From positions 147,318-211,317 of the forward strand of contig NZ_VOSI01000004.1 of assembly GCF_019797745.1 (NCBI RefSeq): a stretch of 64,000 nt of DNA, read 5' to 3'. The stretch is from Edaphocola aurantiacus. GTDB taxonomy: Bacteria; Bacteroidota; Bacteroidia; Chitinophagales; Chitinophagaceae. A program made the position numbers and the translations under genes. Shown here in pieces: positions 55,501-64,000 of this stretch (positions are counted from its first letter, which is position 1; each line of letters opens with the position of its first letter). A model generated the notes under the pieces. The model was not told the DNA's origin and did no database searches. It saw only the letters and a list, made by a program, of their open reading frames with translations.

Positions 55501-56424
55501 ATGATGTATATACACAGTATATGCAGTATCAATGCCTTGGGCATGATTGATACCCATAGCCCGCTTCCTGATCTGGATAACTGTCCTCCAAGCCTTGACG
55601 CTCAGGAACCTGCTTATGCACAATGGATCCCGCCGATGCAACTGCGCCGTATGAGTAAAGGACTGCGCATGGGGCTGACTGCTGCCAAGTCAGCGATCAA
55701 TGATGCAGGTGTTACCGCTGCAGATCTTTCTGCGATTACGGTAGGTACTGCATATGGTATGCTTAAGGATTCAGAATCATTCCTGGGCAATATGGTGCGT
55801 CAGAATGAGTCGATGCTGAACCCGACGGCCTTTATTCAAAGCACACACAATACCATTGCCGGAGCGATAGCCTTATCGATTCAGTGTAATGTACATAACA
55901 TGACCTTCGTACATAAAGCACAATCTTTCGAGAGCGCTTTACTGGATGCAGAATTAAAGCTTTTACAGTATCCGCAACAGAAGATAGTGATTGGTGGCGT
56001 TGACGAGAAAAATGATACACTGGAGTGGCTTTTGAAAGGCCTGCGCAAAGATATCCAGGTAGGAGAGGGTGCCTCGTTTATGGTAGCGGGTAACACACCG
56101 GATAAATCAATTGCAGCATTAAAAGCATATACACAATTTAAGACCAATAATAAATCTGTTGCTGCTGAAAAGGTACAGGCTATTATACAGCAGTATGCCC
56201 ATCAGCCCTTCTTATTAGTGAAGAACTATTCAGAGGCAATCACGCTAGAACATACTCCTGAACAAGTGGATGTACATGAAGTGATCGGATATAATCCTAC
56301 CGGTTCCTCAATGGCGCTGATCCTGGGCATAAAATACCTGCAGCAAATGAATATGCCGGTTATTGTGGTCAACTCCTGCAGAGCCTTCTGGTCCGTGTTT
56401 GAGCTGCTGCCGGTTACAGCGTAG
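55501..56424 (+). CDS. Beta-ketoacyl-synthase-like protein lacking the active-site Cys
   Basis: A 307-residue protein from the ATG at 55501; an earlier in-frame start at 55450 would lie within the promoter element. The fold is that of the N-terminal ketoacyl synthase half: LGLTAAKSAINDAG-like helix, SAITVGTAYGMLKDSESFL, and HNTIAGAIALSIQCNVHN. The position that aligns with the catalytic Cys of FabF is A140 in FVHKAQSFESAL, so no condensation is expected. It is also about 100 residues shorter than FabF. Similar Cys-less chain-length-factor-like proteins occur with aryl polyene and flexirubin genes. The next gene encodes an acyl-CoA ligase, so a role in a small aromatic or polyene pathway is possible, but that is inference. 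Confidence 0.75.
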   Translation: MMYIHSICSINALGMIDTHSPLPDLDNCPPSLDAQEPAYAQWIPPMQLRRMSKGLRMGLTAAKSAINDAGVTAADLSAITVGTAYGMLKDSESFLGNMVRQNESMLNPTAFIQSTHNTIAGAIALSIQCNVHNMTFVHKAQSFESALLDAELKLLQYPQQKIVIGGVDEKNDTLEWLLKGLRKDIQVGEGASFMVAGNTPDKSIAALKAYTQFKTNNKSVAAEKVQAIIQQYAHQPFLLVKNYSEAITLEHTPEQVDVHEVIGYNPTGSSMALILGIKYLQQMNMPVIVVNSCRAFWSVFELLPVTA

Positions 56425-56517
56425 TTATAGCATTATTTTAACAGCACATACAGGCTTTTTCTTGCTTATTCATTCAATCATTTGTAGCTTAGTAGAACAA
56501 CTCAAACAGATTTAAAA

Positions 56518-57831
56518 ATGAATACAGAGATAGAGACTTTGTCTCTTTCGGAGCTGCGTGCCTTACAGTCAGAGCGCTTACTTAAGCTGCTGTCCCGCCT
56601 GGAGGAAAAGTCCCCTTTTTACAGAAACAGAATGCTGGAAGCCGGCATTACTACTGCGGATATCAGGAGTATTGAAGATATCCACAAATTACCTATTACA
56701 TATAAGCAGGACTTAAGAGATAACTATCCCTTCGGTTTACTTACCGTGCCCCGTTCTGAACTTACCCGCATACATTGTTCCAGTGGCACCACCGGTAAGC
56801 CTACAGTTGTGGGTTATACCCGGGCAGATCTGGATCTGTTTACCGAAGTCGTGGCGCGCTCCCTTAAGGCAGCCGGGGCCAGACCGGGCATGCTTTTACA
56901 TAATGCATATGGTTACGGCATTTTCACCGGGGGGCTGGGCTTGCACTATGGTGCCGAAAAGCTGGGCATGACTGTTTTACCTATATCCGGTGGTATGACC
57001 ACCAAGCAGGTCGACCTGATCATAGACTTCAAGCCGGAGGTAATCTGCTGCTCTCCATCTTATGCCTTAACGATAGCCGATGAATTTGCCCGCAGAGGTA
57101 TTACGCCTCAGGAGATCAGCCTGCAATATGCCGTATTGGGATCTGAACCCTGGACTGAGATGGTGCGACAACATGTAGAATCGCGTTTAGGCGTCATAGC
57201 GACCAATATTTACGGCTTAAGCGAAATTATTGGGCCAGGGGTTGCTATGGAAGATTTTGAGGAAAAAGGAGGCAGTTATATCTGGGAAGATCATTTCTAT
57301 CCCGAGATCCTCGATCCGGTTACCAAAGAGCCGGTACCACCAGGCGAAGAAGGGGTACTGGTCATCACCACACTGACCAAAGAAGGGATGCCCTTGCTGC
57401 GCTACTGGACCAACGATATCACCCGTCTGTATTATGATGATGACTCAAAGATAAATATGGTCAAAATGGCCCCCATTGCCGGCCGTACAGATGATATGCT
57501 GATTGTGCGCGGTGTAAATGTATATCCCAGCCAGATCGAAGAAGCCTTCGGACATATCAGCGGCTTACTGCCCAATTACTACCTGAAGCCTGTTGTAAAG
57601 GAGCAGATGATCGTATCCTTGGATATTGATGTCGAGCTGGATGATCATGTGCTGGAAGAATTGAAGATAGGGAAGGAAACCGTAGAACACCGGGCACTGA
57701 AAGCCGATTATGCAGAAAGAGTATCGGCCGAAATAAAGAAGAGGGTAGGGATTACCACCAATGTATGCCTGTACGACCAGGATTCATTACCCAAATGCGA
57801 AGCCGGAAAGCTTAACCGGATTATACGATAA
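56518..57831 (+). CDS. paaK: Phenylacetate-CoA ligase family protein
   Basis: A 437-residue adenylate-forming enzyme of the PaaK family. The phosphate-binding loop SSGTTGKPTVVGYTRADLDL lies at 88-107. NIYGLSEIIGPGVAMED and the C-terminal GRTDDMLIVRGVNVYPSQIE hinge are typical. It converts an aromatic acid, usually phenylacetate, to its CoA thioester with ATP. No other paa genes are nearby, so the true substrate may differ. The ketoacyl-synthase-like gene precedes it by 93 bp. It ends in a very strong terminator. Confidence 0.88.
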   Translation: MNTEIETLSLSELRALQSERLLKLLSRLEEKSPFYRNRMLEAGITTADIRSIEDIHKLPITYKQDLRDNYPFGLLTVPRSELTRIHCSSGTTGKPTVVGYTRADLDLFTEVVARSLKAAGARPGMLLHNAYGYGIFTGGLGLHYGAEKLGMTVLPISGGMTTKQVDLIIDFKPEVICCSPSYALTIADEFARRGITPQEISLQYAVLGSEPWTEMVRQHVESRLGVIATNIYGLSEIIGPGVAMEDFEEKGGSYIWEDHFYPEILDPVTKEPVPPGEEGVLVITTLTKEGMPLLRYWTNDITRLYYDDDSKINMVKMAPIAGRTDDMLIVRGVNVYPSQIEEAFGHISGLLPNYYLKPVVKEQMIVSLDIDVELDDHVLEELKIGKETVEHRALKADYAERVSAEIKKRVGITTNVCLYDQDSLPKCEAGKLNRIIR

Positions 57832-57848
57832 ACAATTATACAATAAGT

Positions 57849-57900
57849 TATACAAAGAGGAAGGCTCCTGCACATATGCAGGAGCCTTCCTCTTTGTATA
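57849..57900. terminator. Bidirectional terminator between paaK and glmS (24-bp stem)
   Basis: Left arm 57849-57872 and right arm 57877-57900 are exact complements around a CATA loop. It lies between two convergent stop codons. Confidence 0.88.
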
Positions 57901-57911
57901 TTAAAATGTGA

Positions 57912-59750
57912 TTACTCTACAGTAACAGACTTCGCCAGGTTACGCGGCTGGTCTACATTGGCACCACGCATTACTGCAATGTGGTACGATAATAATTGCA
58001 ATGGTATAACCGTCAGCAATGGAGTCAGGATCTCTTCCGTTTGCGGGATTTCAATTACATAATCCGCCATCGATTTGATTTGTTTGTCGCCTTCGTTCAC
58101 TACAGCGATAACAATACCTTTACGGGCTTTAACCTCCTGTACGTTAGAAACAATTTTCTCATAGGCACTTTCATTCGTAGCCAATACCACTACCGGCATT
58201 TGCTCATCAATCAGTGCGATAGGACCATGTTTCATTTCCGCGGCAGGATAACCTTCTGCATGGATATAAGAGATTTCTTTCAGTTTCAGTGCGCCTTCAA
58301 GTGCCACAGGGAAGTTATAGCCACGACCCAGATACAGGAAGTTTTGTGCATCCTTCAGCTGCTCAGCTATTACTTTGATCTGTGCATCCAGTTCCAGTGT
58401 CTTCTCAATTTTCTTAGGCAGGTTTTCCAGTTCATACAATACCTGACGCAGGTAAGAATTGGAAATAGTACCTTTCTGTTGAGCGATCTGCAAAGCCATC
58501 AGAGTCAGGATTACAACCTGTGTAGAAAATGCTTTGGTAGAAGCCACACCAATTTCCGGACCCGCATGGGTATAAGAACCGGCGTGAGATACGCGGGCGA
58601 TAGAGGAACCGATTACATTACAGATACCGTAAACCAGCGCCTGACGCTCTTTTGCAACCTCGATCGCAGCCAGTGTATCTGCAGTCTCTCCTGATTGAGA
58701 GATCGCAAGGATGATATCACTTTCATTGATGATCGGGTTACGGTAACGGAATTCAGAAGCATATTCCACCTCAACCGGTACACGTGCCAGTGTTTCGATC
58801 AGGTATTCACCGATCAGACCAGAGTGCCATGAAGTACCACAAGCTGTTACAATAAATCTTTTAGCTTTATTGATGCGGTTTGCAAATTCATTTACACCTC
58901 CCAGTTTGATCCAGCCTTCAGAAGCACTCATACGGCCTCTTACAGCATCAGCGATTACACGTGGTTGTTCATAGATTTCTTTCAGCATGAAATGCTCAAA
59001 TCCACCTTTCTCGATAGACTCAAGGTCCATCTGTAATTTTTGTATAAACGGAGTAATTTCGATATTACCCAGTGTCTTAATCGTGAATTTACCTGCTCTG
59101 TCTACAACCGCATATTCCTGGTCATCCAGGTATACTACGTTTTTAGTGTATTCAATAATCGGAGAAGCATCAGATGCTACAAAGAACTCCTGGTCTCCGA
59201 TACCCAATACCAGCGGACTGCCTTTACGGGCTACGATCAGGCTATCTTCGTTAGTGCGATCAATAACAACAATAGCGTAAGCACCTACCACTTCGTTCAG
59301 GGCAATGCGTACAGCATCTTCTAGTGATACTTCTTCCTGTTTCTTGATTTCTTCGATCAGGTTTACCAGCACTTCCGTATCGGTATCTGATTTAAAGGTA
59401 TATCCACTGTTGGTCAGTTGCTCTTTTAAAGCAGCATAGTTTTCAATAATACCGTTGTGTACTAATGCAAAGTTGCCGGAGTTAGATACGTGAGGGTGTG
59501 CATTGCGGTCATTCGGTTCTCCGTGGGTCGCCCAGCGGGTATGTCCGATACCGATTGTTCCTTCAACATCCTGTCCTTCTGCAAATTTCTGAAGGTCAGA
59601 TACCTTTCCTGCTTTTTTGTACACATGCAGATCTCCGTTTAACAGTGCGACGCCGGCACTGTCATAGCCTCTGTATTCCAATCTCTGAAGACCTTTGATT
59701 AAAATAGGGTAAGCCTGTCTTTTTCCAATGTATGCTACGATTCCGCACAT
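57912..59750 (-). CDS. glmS: Glutamine-fructose-6-phosphate aminotransferase (isomerising)
   Basis: A 612-residue enzyme that makes glucosamine-6-phosphate, the first step towards UDP-GlcNAc for peptidoglycan. The N-terminal glutaminase begins MCGIVAYIGKRQ with nucleophile Cys2 and contains GHTRWATHGEPNDRNAHPH. Two SIS sugar-binding domains follow (CGTSWHSG, SQSGETADTLAA, and SYIHAEGYPAAEMKHGPIAL). It ends LAKSVTVE as usual. Length is normal. It is the last gene of a three-gene minus-strand unit, 12 bp after the DUF4270 gene. Confidence 0.97.
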   Translation of the reverse strand: MCGIVAYIGKRQAYPILIKGLQRLEYRGYDSAGVALLNGDLHVYKKAGKVSDLQKFAEGQDVEGTIGIGHTRWATHGEPNDRNAHPHVSNSGNFALVHNGIIENYAALKEQLTNSGYTFKSDTDTEVLVNLIEEIKKQEEVSLEDAVRIALNEVVGAYAIVVIDRTNEDSLIVARKGSPLVLGIGDQEFFVASDASPIIEYTKNVVYLDDQEYAVVDRAGKFTIKTLGNIEITPFIQKLQMDLESIEKGGFEHFMLKEIYEQPRVIADAVRGRMSASEGWIKLGGVNEFANRINKAKRFIVTACGTSWHSGLIGEYLIETLARVPVEVEYASEFRYRNPIINESDIILAISQSGETADTLAAIEVAKERQALVYGICNVIGSSIARVSHAGSYTHAGPEIGVASTKAFSTQVVILTLMALQIAQQKGTISNSYLRQVLYELENLPKKIEKTLELDAQIKVIAEQLKDAQNFLYLGRGYNFPVALEGALKLKEISYIHAEGYPAAEMKHGPIALIDEQMPVVVLATNESAYEKIVSNVQEVKARKGIVIAVVNEGDKQIKSMADYVIEIPQTEEILTPLLTVIPLQLLSYHIAVMRGANVDQPRNLAKSVTVE

Positions 59751-59762
59751 AGATGATGAAAG

Positions 59763-61184
59763 TTATTGTTGTTGTTTAGTATAAATGAGATTAAATTGAA
59801 AGTTGGTCTCTCCGCCCGCACCGATACCCGGTGCCAGTACACGGAACATACCAGGGTAGTTTTTAGACCCGCGAAGACGAATGGTTACTGCATTTTTTCC
59901 TTCAATGCGCGCATGCTGCAATGTTCTTGGAATATTGATGCGGTACTGAGTATATTCTATACCCGCGATTGTTCTTTTCTGAGCATATGGATTCACAAAT
60001 AAAGAACCACTGCTATTCGTATTACCGTTATTATCTACCACCTCGTATAGCGGCATTTCCTGACCGTTCTCCATTAGTACCGGTGTCAGTACATCGATCG
60101 GGGTAAAGATATTGTCCGGGCTGGCCAGGTTCACTGCAGTGAACACCATCTCCGCTTTATTGATTACCGCCAGTGGAATATTCATCAGGCCGGTAATCGT
60201 AACTTCTGTAGCAAACCCTGGCTCACTCTGAATCAGTACAGAATCAGAATTTTTATTTAGGTAATTCGCTGCAGGGTATCCGGTATAATTACGATTGTAA
60301 TTCGTAAAATAACCACATACATCAGTTTTCAGCGGGAAGCTGCTCATTAAAACGGTATCAGCAGTATGGTAATAGAACTCCAGGCGTGCAGCAGCCAGGT
60401 TCTTCTGATCTCCGGAGCTTACACTCGGTATCAGGAAGTAGCTGAGCAATCCGCCGGCTTGGGTAAGGTCAGGGGTAATGTATAAGCCTTTCAGGTATTC
60501 CTGGAAAGCTGTAGTATTAAGAAAATTAGCCGTATCTGCATTTCTGATCTCCTGAGCAAAACTATTGTTCAGCTTCAGTCTCAGCTGAGCTGTAAGCGTA
60601 TCTTTTGTTGCAGTGGCTATTTTGCTGCTGCTCTTATAATTGGTAAACGGAATGGTTCCTGATCCGATAGGAGTAGCTTCTGTAGGTAGTACAGAGCTGC
60701 TGTAATACGTACCGGATACCTCAACTTTGGATGTTGTACGGTATACATTCAGGTGCAGTGCTTTGGTTGTATCTCCATAGCTTTTGGCACCTGTAGTACC
60801 ACTCAGGTAAGGAAATACCAGCACAGCAGAATCCATTATACTACCGCTTGGGAAAGCAAAGCCGGACTTGTAAGGAGTTACCTGCAGGTAAGCAGATGCA
60901 GTCGTACGACCGAAGAACGGATCTACATAAGTACCTAAACCGATCGCAGACACGTTGGTGCTGCCGGTCAGATAATAAGTACTGGTAATGATAGAGTCGG
61001 ACAGGCGATTGTGCAACTGAATGGTAAAGTCACCGGTATTCATAGCGAATGTATGAATGTTATCCACTTCCGGTACCAGCCCAGAAGTAGGTGTTACCGA
61101 GTGTTCCCGGCATGATGCCAAAGAAAAAAAGCCTGTGCAAACAGCCAAGGCTTTTATAATGTTTTTATTGATTTTAGTAACCAA
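59763..61184 (-). CDS. DUF4270 family lipoprotein
   Basis: A 473-residue lipoprotein with a lipobox LASC at Cys25. It matches DUF4270, a Bacteroidota family of unknown function: YLTGSTNVSAIGLGTYVDPF, then FGRTTASAYLQVTPY, and later SVLIQSEPGFATEVTITGLM. It has many beta strands and is likely at the outer membrane. In this phylum the family commonly stands between a short glycogen-synthase-like gene and glmS, as it does here (26 bp and 12 bp gaps). The shared operon suggests an envelope polysaccharide link, which is inference. Confidence 0.88.
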   Translation of the reverse strand: MVTKINKNIIKALAVCTGFFSLASCREHSVTPTSGLVPEVDNIHTFAMNTGDFTIQLHNRLSDSIITSTYYLTGSTNVSAIGLGTYVDPFFGRTTASAYLQVTPYKSGFAFPSGSIMDSAVLVFPYLSGTTGAKSYGDTTKALHLNVYRTTSKVEVSGTYYSSSVLPTEATPIGSGTIPFTNYKSSSKIATATKDTLTAQLRLKLNNSFAQEIRNADTANFLNTTAFQEYLKGLYITPDLTQAGGLLSYFLIPSVSSGDQKNLAAARLEFYYHTADTVLMSSFPLKTDVCGYFTNYNRNYTGYPAANYLNKNSDSVLIQSEPGFATEVTITGLMNIPLAVINKAEMVFTAVNLASPDNIFTPIDVLTPVLMENGQEMPLYEVVDNNGNTNSSGSLFVNPYAQKRTIAGIEYTQYRINIPRTLQHARIEGKNAVTIRLRGSKNYPGMFRVLAPGIGAGGETNFQFNLIYTKQQQ

Positions 61185-61210
61185 GAGATAAATACGTTTA
61201 AATTTTACTT

Positions 61211-62026
61211 TTAATCTACTGCCAAAGTCTGGTACACTTCAAATAAGCTGCTGATATCCTCTGACCATTCAGTGTTGTAAGGTACAACTTTTTTGCTTTT
61301 GGTCGATTTAAAATCGTTGATGATATCGTCGCTCAGTGTACTCTGACCATGAATCACTACATCTGCATATTTACAGGCACCGTAGTTGAGACCATCATAG
61401 TCATTTCCGTAAGGTTCCAGATCTTTGTCTTTAATAGGAACGCTATTCAGGACCATTTTAAACATATCCTCCGACAACTTTTCTTCAAATTGTTTCTGTT
61501 GTGCTGTAAATACCGTTTTAGACTGTGCGAAAACAGGCTCTTTTTTGTAAGCCGTTTTCAGGAACATCGGTACTAATGCGGTCATCCAGCCATGACAGTG
61601 AATAATGTCCGGAGGCCATCCGAATTTTTTTACAATCTCCAGAGAACTCTTCGCGAAGAAGATCATACGTTCTGTATTATCATTGTAGAATTGTTCATCG
61701 GCATCACGGTACACAAATTTTCTTTTGAAGAAATCTTCGTTATCCATGAAGTATACTTGCAGTCTTGCGTTAGGCAAAGAAGCTACTTTAATCAGTAAAG
61801 GATGATCTTCTTTATCTACAACAACATTGATCCCGGATAAGCGTACTACTTCATGTAAACGGTGACGGCGCTCATTTATTGTGCCAAAGCGCGGCATAAT
61901 AACCCGGATCTCCATTCCCGAGTCAAAGGTCTTAACCGATAATTTGTTTAGTAATTCAGCGAAATCCGAAGATTCCAGGTATGGGGAAAGCTCACTGGTA
62001 ATGATCAAAACTCTTTTCTTAGACAT
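61211..62026 (-). CDS. Short glycogen/starch-synthase-like protein, N-terminal domain only
   Basis: A 271-residue protein that aligns with the N-terminal Rossmann domain of GT5 glycogen synthases (RVLIITSELSPYLESSDFAE, then GWPPDIIHCHGWMTALVPMF). The C-terminal donor domain, about 200 residues, is missing. The KTGGLAD donor-binding motif of GlgA is replaced by E18-S-S-D-F-A-E, so glycogen synthesis by this protein alone is unlikely. Such short forms are usual in Bacteroidota beside panC. It could have a regulatory or binding role, or act with a partner. It begins the minus-strand unit with DUF4270 and glmS and diverges from panC. Confidence 0.85.
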   Translation of the reverse strand: MSKKRVLIITSELSPYLESSDFAELLNKLSVKTFDSGMEIRVIMPRFGTINERRHRLHEVVRLSGINVVVDKEDHPLLIKVASLPNARLQVYFMDNEDFFKRKFVYRDADEQFYNDNTERMIFFAKSSLEIVKKFGWPPDIIHCHGWMTALVPMFLKTAYKKEPVFAQSKTVFTAQQKQFEEKLSEDMFKMVLNSVPIKDKDLEPYGNDYDGLNYGACKYADVVIHGQSTLSDDIINDFKSTKSKKVVPYNTEWSEDISSLFEVYQTLAVD

Positions 62027-62178
62027 TCAAGCACTTTTTTAAATTACAAATATTTATAACATACAATCACCAATCGGAATCACCTTACACTATGGGATAG
62101 CGTATGTATGCACAGCGTAAAATGTTATAAATTTCATGTTTTTTTGTTTTTAACCATTTTTTATGGTAGGTTTGACGG

Positions 62179-62186
62179 CAAAGGTA
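62179..62186 (-). promoter_or_regulatory. Candidate -7 element (TACCTTTG) for the minus-strand unit
   Basis: Minus-strand TACCTTTG is identical to the rpsJ -7 element, about 150 bp upstream of the glycogen-synthase-like start. It implies a leader of about 145 nt. The -33 box is unclear. Confidence 0.45.
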
Positions 62187-62261
62187 CGAATATTATATGA
62201 ATTTATCCCTAATCTGAGTACCTTTTACCAATAATTTACACAGAAGTCACGTATTTTCAGA

Positions 62262-63110
62262 ATGAAAATAGTTAAATCAAAAGCGGATCTTAAGGCAGCA
62301 CTGCAATCTTACCGGTCCGGACAAGCAAAGATCGGCTTTATTCCCACTATGGGCGCCTTACATGAAGGGCATATCAGCCTGATCAAAAACGCTAAACAAA
62401 ATGCTGATACTACTGTTTGCAGCATATTTGTCAACCCCACTCAGTTTAATGATCCAAAAGATTTTGAACACTATCCCGTTACGATAGAGCAGGATATTAC
62501 CATGCTTACGGATGCCAGTTGTGATATACTTTTCCTGCCTTCGGTCACGGAAATGTATCCTGAAGGTATTGTCAGCCTTGAGTCTTACGATCTCGGATAT
62601 GTAGAAACCGTGCTGGATGGCGCTGCACGCCCGGGACATTTCCAGGGTGTGGCCCAGGTCATGAGCCGCTTACTGGATGCCGTACAGGCCGATAACCTGT
62701 ATATGGGGCAGAAAGATTACCAGCAATGCATGGTCGTAAAGCAACTCTTAAGCCTGCGTGAGGATGATACAATGATTCACTTTGTACCAACCATGCGCGA
62801 GCCGGATGGCCTGGCTATGAGTTCACGTAACCGCAGACTTACAGAAGGACAGCGGGCACTGGCGGGTTTACTCTATCAATGCCTGGTATCTGTAGAAGCG
62901 CAGAACGGAACTAAAGCATTTGACATCGTAAAGAAAGAATGCCTGGATTTGCTGGAGCATAAAGGTTTTAGGCCCGACTATGTAACACTCGCCGATGCCG
63001 ATACCCTTGAGATACTGGAAGACTATAGTCCTTCCCGTAACATGATTGCGCTTATTGCGGCATTTATCGGTGACATAAGACTGATCGATAATTTACCCTT
63101 AAAAAAATAA
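62262..63110 (+). CDS. panC: Pantoate-beta-alanine ligase (pantothenate synthetase)
   Basis: A 282-residue enzyme that joins pantoate and beta-alanine with ATP to form pantothenate. The nucleotide-binding motif IPTMGALHEGHISLI is at about 27-41, and the MSSRNRRL motif (KMSKS-like) lies at 186-193. SIFVNPTQFNDPKDFEHYP is the usual pantoate-binding stretch. Length is normal. It diverges from the glycogen-synthase-like gene, the standard arrangement in this phylum, and the dehydrogenase gene follows 5 bp later. panD is not adjacent. Confidence 0.97.
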   Translation: MKIVKSKADLKAALQSYRSGQAKIGFIPTMGALHEGHISLIKNAKQNADTTVCSIFVNPTQFNDPKDFEHYPVTIEQDITMLTDASCDILFLPSVTEMYPEGIVSLESYDLGYVETVLDGAARPGHFQGVAQVMSRLLDAVQADNLYMGQKDYQQCMVVKQLLSLREDDTMIHFVPTMREPDGLAMSSRNRRLTEGQRALAGLLYQCLVSVEAQNGTKAFDIVKKECLDLLEHKGFRPDYVTLADADTLEILEDYSPSRNMIALIAAFIGDIRLIDNLPLKK

Positions 63111-63115
63111 TACTC

Positions 63116-63901
63116 ATGTCAAGCGCAACAAAAAGAACCGTACTGATTACCGGAAGTACCAGCGGTATAGGTATGGCTATTGCCAGAATGTATGCCCAGA
63201 AAGGGTATAATATTATCTTCAACGGACTGGAACCAAACGGTGCGGAAATTGCTGCAGGTATTGCTGCTGAATTCGGGATCGATCATCTGTTCTTCCCGGC
63301 TAATATGGCCGACCCGACGCAGATCAGCGACATGGCTGCTCAGAGTTTGGAGCGCTTTGGTGTGGTAGATATCCTGATCAATAATGCCGGTATACAATTC
63401 GTGTCTCCTGTTGAGGATTTTCCTGATGCAAAATGGGATGCGATTATCGACATCAATCTGAATGCTGCCTTTCATATGACCAAAGCTTTATGGCCGGCTA
63501 TGAAAGCACAGAAGTTCGGTCGTATCATCAATATCGCTTCTGCACACGGTCTTATCGCGTCACCATTCAAGAGTGCTTATGTTTCTTCTAAATTCGGTAT
63601 CGTCGGCTTTACCAAAACAATGGCCCTTGAAGGCGGAGAATTCGGTATTACGGCCAATGCAGTATGTCCGGGCTATGTATTCACCCCGATTGTAGAGAAC
63701 CAGATTCCGGACCAGATGAAAGCCCATAACATGACCCGTGAAGAAGTGATCGAAAAAGTATTCCTGAAAGAGCATGCAGTAAAAGAATTTATCACTGTTG
63801 AGGCGATTGCCGAATCAGTATTGTTCCTGACAGAAAGCGCAGCAGCATCAGTGACAACAGGTATTGCCCTGTCGGTTGATGCCGGCTGGACAGCACACTA
63901 A
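63116..63901 (+). CDS. 3-hydroxybutyrate dehydrogenase (short-chain dehydrogenase)
   Basis: A 261-residue short-chain dehydrogenase. It has the NAD-binding loop TGSTSGIG at 12-19, NNAG at 89-92, and the catalytic S142, Y155 and K159 (YVSSKFG). The segment NAVCPGYVFTPIVENQIPDQ, with the C-terminal VDAGWTAH, is typical of D-3-hydroxybutyrate dehydrogenase, which oxidises 3-hydroxybutyrate to acetoacetate in ketone-body or polyhydroxybutyrate turnover. A general SDR role cannot be excluded. It follows panC by 5 bp but has no pathway link to it. Confidence 0.88.
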   Translation: MSSATKRTVLITGSTSGIGMAIARMYAQKGYNIIFNGLEPNGAEIAAGIAAEFGIDHLFFPANMADPTQISDMAAQSLERFGVVDILINNAGIQFVSPVEDFPDAKWDAIIDINLNAAFHMTKALWPAMKAQKFGRIINIASAHGLIASPFKSAYVSSKFGIVGFTKTMALEGGEFGITANAVCPGYVFTPIVENQIPDQMKAHNMTREEVIEKVFLKEHAVKEFITVEAIAESVLFLTESAAASVTTGIALSVDAGWTAH

Positions 63902-63933
63902 TAGCTTATCCATAATTGTATATAAAAAGTGTT

Positions 63934-63956
63934 GGGGGGGGCCGGGGCCCCCCCCC
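63934..63956 (+). terminator. G8-CC-G4-C9 run, terminator-like
   Basis: Eight G, two C, four G and nine C lie 33 bp after the stop codon, flanked by AGTGTT and ACAATTTATAT. The G and C runs can pair into a stem, with partial pairing of the flanks. Homopolymers this long are prone to sequencing or assembly error. Confidence 0.5.
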
Positions 63957-64000
63957 ACAATTTATATAAAAAAGTTATAAATATTTTTGAGCTGTTAAAG

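Noticed and set aside
36166..64000. Remainder of the spc operon (rplF, rplR, rpsE, secY) further downstream
   Set aside because: All genes to the right edge were checked and none is a ribosomal protein or secY.

Overview
The window comes from the chromosome of a Bacteroidota bacterium, most likely in the Chitinophagales/Chitinophagaceae. The evidence is C-terminal type IX secretion (T9SS) sorting domains on giant exported proteins, a GldD gliding lipoprotein, Bacteroidota-restricted families (DUF4270, DUF4290, DUF4296, DUF4835, and a TamL-type lipoprotein Omp85), starts without clear Shine-Dalgarno sites, and promoters of the TTG-N19-TAnnTTTG type. I saw no transposase, integrase, prophage or CRISPR array.

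Region 1 (1-9310, minus strand) is a tightly packed cluster. It holds a large actin/Hsp70-fold ATPase-like protein, a single-pass membrane protein with a coiled-coil tail, an 1828-residue membrane protein that appears to join a SEDS (RodA/FtsW-like) glycosyltransferase domain to a complete penicillin-binding transpeptidase domain, and the start of another membrane-anchored protein. It looks like a self-contained envelope-building or remodelling machine and is the strongest candidate for an undescribed system. A small methyltransferase gene (9509-10144) follows.

Region 2 (10253-27758, minus strand) is three giant T9SS-exported paralogues (about 1600, 1960 and 2090 residues). They are built from five copies of a roughly 1.4 kb beta-helix module plus CARDB-like, Ig-like and PKD domains. 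Each gene has its own strong terminator.

Region 3 (28115-36165, plus strand) is the S10-spc ribosomal protein operon from rpsJ to rpsH. It starts at a textbook Bacteroidota promoter and stops at a terminator after rpsH. The usual upstream (rpsL-rpsG-fusA) and downstream (rplF, rplR, rpsE, secY and others) parts are missing, and several spacers hold hairpins.

Region 4 (36510-50668) is mixed: two exported orphan proteins, an OmpR-type two-component pair, TamL with an alpha/beta hydrolase, a DUF4290 protein, an EGF-domain lipoprotein, and a plus-strand operon DUF58-coaBC-DUF4835-DUF4296-gldD.

Region 5 (50716-63901) is mainly housekeeping: tRNA-Arg(CCU), fumC, acpP-fabF-rnc, a cysteine-less ketoacyl-synthase-like protein followed by a PaaK-type acyl-CoA ligase, the minus-strand set [short glycogen-synthase-like]-DUF4270-glmS, and the divergent panC and 3-hydroxybutyrate dehydrogenase genes. 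Many transcription units end in unusually long, near-perfect palindromic terminators.
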